Below, one piece after another: positions 58,327 through 64,000 of a stretch of 64,000 nt of DNA (position 1 is the first letter of the stretch; every line of letters begins with the position of its first letter). Where the stretch lies: NCBI GenBank assembly GCA_029891385.1, contig CM057228.1, positions 37,141,023-37,205,022 of the forward strand, in the 5' to 3' direction. The notes beneath the pieces are model-generated. The model searched no databases, had not been told where the DNA came from, and saw only the letters and a program-made list of their open reading frames with translations. The position numbers and the translations under genes were made by a program. This stretch comes from Erythroxylum novogranatense (Eukaryota; Streptophyta; Magnoliopsida; Malpighiales; Erythroxylaceae).

Positions 58327-59060
58327 TATAGAATTTAGTCGCCTTTTGCCGATGGCTTCGAGCGAAGCGGTGCCCTTTCTCTATCTTCGCTAAGGAGAAC
58401 GAGCTCGCTCTGCGGGCTTCATCATTCCGCTCTTCTGCGTGGCCGACACCTCTCGATTGTGCAATGTCGCTTCTATCGAACCAAGGCTTCGCCGAAGGTC
58501 ATTCTCGAACGGGTCTCCCCAGTGGCTCCGTTCGGTGTGGTTCTATATGCCCACAATACTTGCCTATTTCTTCTACCTGTGTCTTTGGCCGTCCCAGCGC
58601 TTCTTGAGGCGTTCATTATCTTCTTGTTGGTGTTCTCCGTGAGATTACTTTGGGGATGGGTTACAAGTCAACCGTAGCTCGATCTTTAGTCGGTCGCAGA
58701 AATCTCTAAACTTGCGGTTGTCGAATCGCCGACCGTTGTCGAGAATCAACACCATAGGCATCCCGGCGGCATAGTATATTCTTCTTTATGAAGCTTTCCA
58801 TCTTCCCTCGGTAATTGTAGCGACAGACTCGCTTCTACCCACTTAGTGAAATACTCCAACGCCACAATCAGAATTTCTTTTGTCCGGACCGAGAGGAAAG
58901 GCCCCAAGATGTCCATTCTCCATCGGGCGAAGGGATAGGATGGCTCACGATTTGCATACGCTTCGGTACCGGTGAGAGACAGTCGTTGTTTATAGCGCCC
59001 CTCATCGTAGGGTACACATCGAGAAACCCGTAGGTCGCCCGACACGTATCCCACGATAAA
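58327..59060 (-). pseudogene. gypsy integrase core remnant
   Basis: Minus-strand pieces in several frames include YPFARWRMDILGPFLSVRTK and VALEYFTKWVEA (first Asp of the triad), ILDNGRRFDNRKFRDFCDRL (second Asp), NLTENTNKKIMN (catalytic Glu region) and VLWAYRTTPNGATGETRSRM. Together they are the full rve core of a Ty3/gypsy integrase. Numerous one- and two-base deletions disrupt it. Confidence 0.85.
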
Positions 59061-62030
59061 GGTTCACTACCGTAAAATTTCGCTAAAATCCACATGGCAT
59101 CGCATAATAATTGCAATAAATCGTAAATCGAAAATTAATATCCAAAATGTAATTTATCCAATACAATCATTCAATCCGAATAGACAAATCTATCGGTCTC
59201 TAACAAAATCAAAAGGAAAACCGATATGTTGCGTCATCCTAAGTCATCCTCAAAATGCTAACCCAAATGACCGACCTTTGAGCCATCACGATCCTCGCCA
59301 AAGCAAGAAGGCGGCAGAAAGAAAGGTCTTCAGAGCTAGGAGTCTACTCTAACAGTCCTGAAAAATAGGTTGCAATTTCGGGGTGAGTTTGCGAACTCAG
59401 TGAGAAACCATCATCGATGGTTCGCTCAAATCATGCATTACGCGCTGGCGTCTGACATAATACAAGAATATTCATTACCAATATAATATAACGATCTATA
59501 ATAAATTGCGATGATCGGTAGCCACTTACAAAGACAAGTAACAATAAACAGTAATTTAGAACAATTTGCAATAACAGTACACTCTACAGTATTTCATATT
59601 ATCACGTATTTCAGTAGTCGTCACAACACAGTCAATCATGTAAATGCAATGCATATGTGACTCTTTCCAGTTATTCAGTTTTGTGCCCAAGTGCTCACCA
59701 AGATATCTGATGTGGACGCGTCGTGATTTTCTCCCCTGCCAAGCCCGATCAAGATAAAGATGTATGAGCTCAAAGCTCATTTCAAAGAAAATAGCAACTT
59801 GGGACACATTTCATTATGTGATCATGCATTTATGCATGCAGTACCATGTTCGATAATTTACGGTGTGTGGCTATAAAGCCCAAAGTTCATCCAAATCACG
59901 TAATAATACGATTCAATTCAAGAAACATGCAATTCAATCCATTACATGCCAAGAGTCATACGGTAGTCATATAATTCACCTTTGCATGTAATTCACGAAG
60001 CATGTAAGCACCGTAAATTTGAGAAACCAACTAGGTTACCCACCAGAACTTCCGAAGCTACGCCGAAGTCCCAAAGAATGTCCGTGGAACGACGGTCCAA
60101 CGGTGCCTCTCAGAATAATAAAAGTACAGTCCCATTACTAGATGCTCAATTTACCGTACAGTAATGCATATGTCTCAATGAAATGATGTACAATGCATGT
60201 TCACGATATCCGGTGCTAATACCCAATTTTGGACTCTTAGGTCCAATTCCTGACTCTTAGTTCAGTTGATCGACAGTAATTGCTCCATTCCTAGAATTCA
60301 GTCAATTTTCTCAATTCATATTCTCTATAACCATTTCCTATTCATTCGGTCAAAACCTCTATTGCAATTTCCAATTTAAAACTCCAATTTGAATTTAATC
60401 CTTAGTCGACTGAATTTGTAATTTTCTAAGTCCCAATTCCAAAAACCTCAAACACACCTCTTCGGACAACTAGGGTGGAAGTCGCGACCAGGGCTTTGGT
60501 GCTCACCCAGATGCCCATAGCCGCCTCGAGTTATTGCTCCTCTACCAGCCTCTCCTGTCTCACCGAGCTCTCGCTCCTCTACCAGCCTTCTCGCCCGTCA
60601 CCGAGCTCTCGCTCCTCTACAGCCTCGCTCCTCTACCGAGCCTCTCCCTCTACCAGCTCGCTCCTCTCACCGAGCTCTCGCTCCTCTGCCAGCTCGCTCC
60701 TCTACCGAGCTCTCGCTCCTCTACCAGCTCGCTCCTCTCCGAGCTCTCGCTCCTCTACCAGCCTCGCTCCTCTACCGAGCTCTCGCTCCTCTACCAGCTC
60801 TCGCCTGCTCACCGAGCTCTCGCTCTCTACCAGCCTCCTTCTTCCCAACACATCCTTAAACACAATTCCAGTGTTCCAGATCCCGACTCAAACTCTAACC
60901 CAAATTTTCCTCTGTGAACAACTCTCAATTAATTCGATACACAAAATACAACAAATCCTTAGCTTCTATTCCTTCCAAGAACCATTTCCTTAATTTATCA
61001 ACACACATAACTCATCAATTTCATCGTTGAAACCTTAATATATATATAATCATCAAATATCTAAACCAATCATCAATATAACTCAATCACCAACGAATCG
61101 TACTATCTAAGGCAAGAAAGAAGCAAACTTTCTTGATGAAAGCCTCCAAGCTTACAACGATCACCAATCCCTTAACTCTTACACACTCACGATAACACCC
61201 GAGTAAAACCCATCAAGAACACTCTCAACCACCCAATCGGACATAATAAATGCCATAAATGCAGAGAAACCATTAATGACAACATTAAAACCATAAAACT
61301 TACCAATCACGAGATCGAATCCACAGATCTCTCAAAATCACCAAACCCTAGAAATCCTTCAAAATCCTCGATCTACCAATCTCAAGGCTTCCAACCTTTA
61401 TCAATCAAGAGAGACATATTAGACTAATTACCATAAGGAAGAAGCCAAAAGAAATCAAAGGATCTCTCACCGTTGGGAGGAATCGAAATCACCGTAAAGG
61501 GAAAGAAGAGAAACCGAAAATGCCTTAGCAAACTTTTCCCAAATTTCTTTCAACCCTAGTATTTATAGCCCAACTCTCCAAATCACCCAAATTTCTCAAT
61601 TTCAATGGCTTAACACATAAATTTTCTATCGAAAAATTCTAATTTTTCCATTGCCATTGGACAGCCTCTTTCAATACTATACAATCAATCCATTACCACT
61701 CAAATATTTCCATCCGTATTTTCTCCGAATTTCCGAAAATTTTCTAAAAGTCTCTATAAATTATCAATCACCCATAAACAAATTAAATCACCATTGAACT
61801 TAATTACTCTAATTTCTCAATTAACTCCCAATCCAATCACCCCAATCACCCATAGTCACAATCAAATCTCGAAAATCATGAATGCACGTATCTAAGAATA
61901 AATGCATATGCAATAAGCCTGTTCTCTATAATTAGAGGCCAAGATCATGCTCACCAATGAATGCAAAGAAACCTATCAAGATGGCTCATAAATACCAAAA
62001 TACCCTTGCTAACATAGAACGGATGTTACA
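59061..62030. mobile_element. probable solo LTR inserted in the gypsy pol
   Basis: The pol sequence stops at about 59060 and resumes on the far side of 62030, where the insert ends GGATGTTACA. The insert begins 'ggttcactaccgtaaaattt', close to but lacking a clean TG start. It contains 'ggggtgagtttgcgaactcagtgag', a feature of long gypsy (Del/Tekay-type) LTRs, and no coding sequence. A Ser/Leu-rich frame at 60475-60993 comes from a minisatellite. At about 2.97 kb it would be a long LTR. No target duplication could be shown. Confidence 0.55.
60530..60840. repeat. CT-rich minisatellite (GCTCTCGCTCCTCTACC words)
   Basis: About 18-24 bp units built from 'gagctctcgctcctctacca' and the shorter 'gctcgctcctctaccga' recur at least a dozen times with small indels. 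It gives spurious Ser/Leu-rich open frames on the plus strand. Confidence 0.9.
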
Positions 62031-62611
62031 ATTTCTCCGGCAGCCTCACATCGGTTGACCTTTTCCCGACAATCTCTTCTCATTTTGGCCAAGAGTACTT
62101 CGCCCGATCAATCGGTGAGCCAACATTCTTTCCCCACGTGATTTCGCACATCCCTTCATGGACTTGACCATTGCTCGCTTTCGGCTTCTTCCTCATTCAA
62201 ACATCGAATGCCAACAGAAGACCGCTTATACAGAGCGCCATTAATTATCGTACTCGTGGCCTTTATCCTTAGTTTCTTGGCTTCCGATCGCTCATCGTTG
62301 TTTCCTTCTAAAAGGTACTGTAATTGCTTCATCCAATTCGATCGACCAAGATTTACGTTAAGAATTTTCTCAATTTTCGAATGTCAATGATCTAGTCGTT
62401 CGACTGAAACATTATTTATGGCATCACGATCGAAGCCATTTTGAGAGCGCATCCGCTTTAGCATTTTGAGCTCGTTCTATTCTGCCGATTAGTCTTGCTC
62501 GAACTTGCTCAACTCTGCTTTACTAACTCTAGATACTTGACCATGTTGGTCCCTCGGCCTCATAACGCCTGGTGACTTGGCCGACCACTACTTGGTCGTC
62601 GCTATATATCT
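62031..62611 (-). pseudogene. gypsy pol segment between RNase H and integrase
   Basis: This degraded pol sequence has no long frame. Short minus-strand readings agree with the linker between RNase H and the integrase zinc-binding part, but nothing diagnostic survives. Confidence 0.4.
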
Positions 62612-63008
62612 TCATGCTTTACCTCCATCTCCTTGGCGAGTTGGAGGTCGGTTATCGAGCCTCATATTCGCCTCGTTGTTGAAGGCTTTGAATTCTAAAT
62701 TAAGGCGACTCCACCTTTTCTTCCAAATGCGGCCGATCAAGACCACCCCGCCCGCACCCTCGACATTGGACGATCCACAACAAACAAATTCCAGCGGGAA
62801 TTGCTCGTCCTTCGAGCTCGGCTGGCTCATCTCTGCGATGAAGTTTGCCAACACCTGTGCTTTAATGATCGTCCGGGGCTTGTATTGTAAATCGAACTCT
62901 CCCAGTTCTACCGCCCACTTTATCAGCCGACTCGAAGTTTCGAGCTTTTGAATGCACTGTCGGAGATCTGGGTTCAGGAGTCGACCCTCCCGTCCGCACG
63001 TCGCGACG
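62612..63008 (-). pseudogene. gypsy RNase H and adjacent RT end
   Basis: The minus strand reads LRQCIQKLETSSRLIKWAVE, LGEFDLQYKPRTIIKAQVLA and NFIAEMS, the RT-RNase H junction of Tat-type gypsy pol. A second block reads VEGAGGVVLI and LNLEFKAFNNEANM, with the 'A.NNEAEYEA' motif damaged. The frame extends rightward into non-pol sequence (to 63190), so only the part up to about 63008 is pol. Confidence 0.82.
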
Positions 63009-63550
63009 TGGTCATGAGCACGCTGCGGCGTGCGTGATTTTTGCTCGACGCGGCAAGAGGCTGGCCCTCGCTGCGGCGTCTGCGACGCGCCTTCGCCATG
63101 ACGCAGAAGTTGTTGCCATGCATGCGGCGCAGCCTTCCTCGCGGCGAACTCAAAATGTTTATGCTGTTTTGTTTTTAGGGTTTTGCGCATATCTTTTGAT
63201 ACTGAGCGGTAGTGGTGTTAGCGTGGGTCTTGCACCCAACAAAACCCCGAGGTCACAGTGTTCGACTCCTCGAGGGCGGATCGCAGGAGGGTCAAATCTA
63301 GAACCCGACGTGACCAGAGGGACAAACCTAATGGTGCGGCCACCCAAACCAAAAGACGCCTTTTGGTGGATGAGTCCTTGTCGACTGTTTGGCATATCTT
63401 TCCTTGCCTTAGTGGTGGATCCCCACGCATTTCCACCGAATATCGATAATGACCCCACGGTCTTTCCTCTTATCGCCTTGTTTCCATCGCTTCTTTCCTT
63501 GATTGCCCTCTCTCTCGTTGATTATCTCAGATTCGTGTTTTGCCTTCCCG
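63009..63550. other. unrelated segment replacing protease and RT
   Basis: Between gag (63551 onward) and the RT/RNase H junction (63008) only about 540 bp remain, where about 2 kb of protease and RT would be expected. The segment is GC-rich at 63015-63140 ('gctgcggcgt' repeated) and has no gypsy motif in any frame that I can see. It may be a deletion scar with filler DNA or part of another element. Confidence 0.5.
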
Positions 63551-63951
63551 TCATTTCGCTATTTCGCCTCCAGTGATGCTTTGTGTTTGACCGACTTGTT
63601 CTGCTACGATTGTCCTGGATCGGCATTCCGCCTGTTTCACAAACCGCCTAACCTTCCCTTTGTATGAGGAATTCAATCTCTTTTTCAATCGCCAAGAATC
63701 TTCCGTGTCATGGCCGACCTCTTTGTGGAAACGCAATACACATTAGTGTTCCCGCCCTTGTAGGGGTCTTCATTTTTCAGCTCTTGATAGTTTCTCCATC
63801 CGCTATCATAGCCGCCAAGACTTCCGCAGACGTTTGTTAAGCGGGGTGAAGTCTTGTTGATTCCAATGCCGATCGCTTCGGCTTTCTCGTGTCGATCGAT
63901 CCCTCTCGCTTTTGTGAGACTCATCGGTTCTACCACTCGGTCCGCGATCAT
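63551..63951 (-). pseudogene. gypsy gag C-terminal part
   Basis: The minus strand reads MRFHKEVGHDTEDSWRLKKR, matching the Tat-lineage gag motif 'YCRFHRDYGHDTEEC..LK', and then a charged tail. Just upstream (63685-63951) a different frame gives KTSPRLTNVCGSLGG and YQELKNEDPYK, the preceding gag segment 'FTPLN..AEVL' in shifted frames. At least one frameshift separates them. The element continues beyond the window. Confidence 0.75.
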
Positions 63952-64000
63952 CCGCTTCGGCGCTTTGTATTCTTTAACACTTCTTCGAGTGAATGTATTT

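Larger units (their letters stand above)
53850..64000 (-). mobile_element. Tat-like Ty3/gypsy retrotransposon, decayed, right-truncated by the window
   Basis: On the minus strand, gag (63551-63951), RNase H (62612-63008) and integrase (58100-59060) appear in Ty3/gypsy order from right to left. A GC-rich segment and an independent plus-strand ORF (54985-57332) lie between the pol end and the left border. An opposite-strand ORF between pol and the 3' LTR is known from Tat-lineage elements such as Grande and Retand. The left LTR should lie around 53850-54900 ('gaaggctagtcgggggtgatgt' and 'cccctccgactatcaag' near 53870 resemble transcribed LTR leaders of this lineage), but the partner LTR is outside the window so borders are estimates. 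Protease and most of RT are missing. Confidence 0.7.

Noticed and set aside
60475..60993. 172-codon Ser/Leu-rich open frame with an alternative-frame shadow
   Set aside because: It comes from the CT-rich minisatellite. All frames are open because the repeat lacks stop words, and no domain is present.
63255..63275. tRNA gene suggested by a GTTCGACTC box-B-like word
   Set aside because: No matching box A or cloverleaf could be drawn around it, and the word alone is common by chance.
58327..63951. Endogenous pararetrovirus (caulimovirid) sequence
   Set aside because: Integrase motifs are present, which plant pararetroviruses lack, and no movement-protein or coat motif is seen. The order fits a Ty3/gypsy element.

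Overview
The window is nuclear DNA from a flowering plant, most likely a eudicot. It holds five intron-bearing or single-exon plant genes with typical plant introns (GT-AG, AT-rich), a ribosomal-protein promoter carrying a telo-box, and dense nested plant transposable elements: Ty1/copia, Ty3/gypsy, L1-type LINE, SINE, hAT and MITE-like elements. I cannot name the species. All splice sites were placed by eye from reading-frame continuity and GT/AG borders.

Layout. 1-6,868: degraded Ty1/copia pol with its 3' LTR, a non-autonomous hAT element, a reverse-oriented tRNA-like SINE, and a TTF-type hAT element bounded by an exact 8-bp target duplication. 6,869-10,822: very AT-rich DNA without recognisable genes. 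10,823-21,257: one L1-type LINE on the minus strand, split by a complete copia element (14,884-19,875) and by a SINE (14,099-14,561). 21,929-32,906: the gene island, with a GH17 beta-1,3-glucanase-like gene (minus), a divergently oriented WLIM2 gene (plus) whose fourth coding intron carries a 2.2-kb gag-only LTR element, and an eight-exon ARM-repeat gene resembling TTI2 (plus). 34,502-44,440: a candidate 3.3-kb solo LTR split by a 6.6-kb hAT element that itself contains a large inverted repeat. 45,300-46,452: copia gag remnant next to a MITE-like insertion. 47,272-49,499: a nucleotide-sugar-transporter-like gene (minus). 51,968-52,949: the ribosomal protein eL33 (RPL35A) gene (minus). About 53,850-64,000: a decayed Tat-like Ty3/gypsy element with pol on the minus strand and a separate opposite-strand ORF resembling the plant 'putative gypsy type transposon' (Transposase_28) family. 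It is interrupted by a probable solo LTR and has lost protease and most of RT.

The host genes look like ordinary housekeeping or cell-wall/cytoskeleton genes and do not form a pathway: WLIM2 bundles actin, eL33 is ribosomal, the transporter supplies the Golgi, the GH17 protein is a probably GPI-anchored wall protein, and the ARM protein may be a TTT-complex subunit. The structural interest lies in insertion histories that can be read from target-site duplications, a gag-only retroelement inside a WLIM2 intron, and the convergent antisense-ORF arrangement at the right end.
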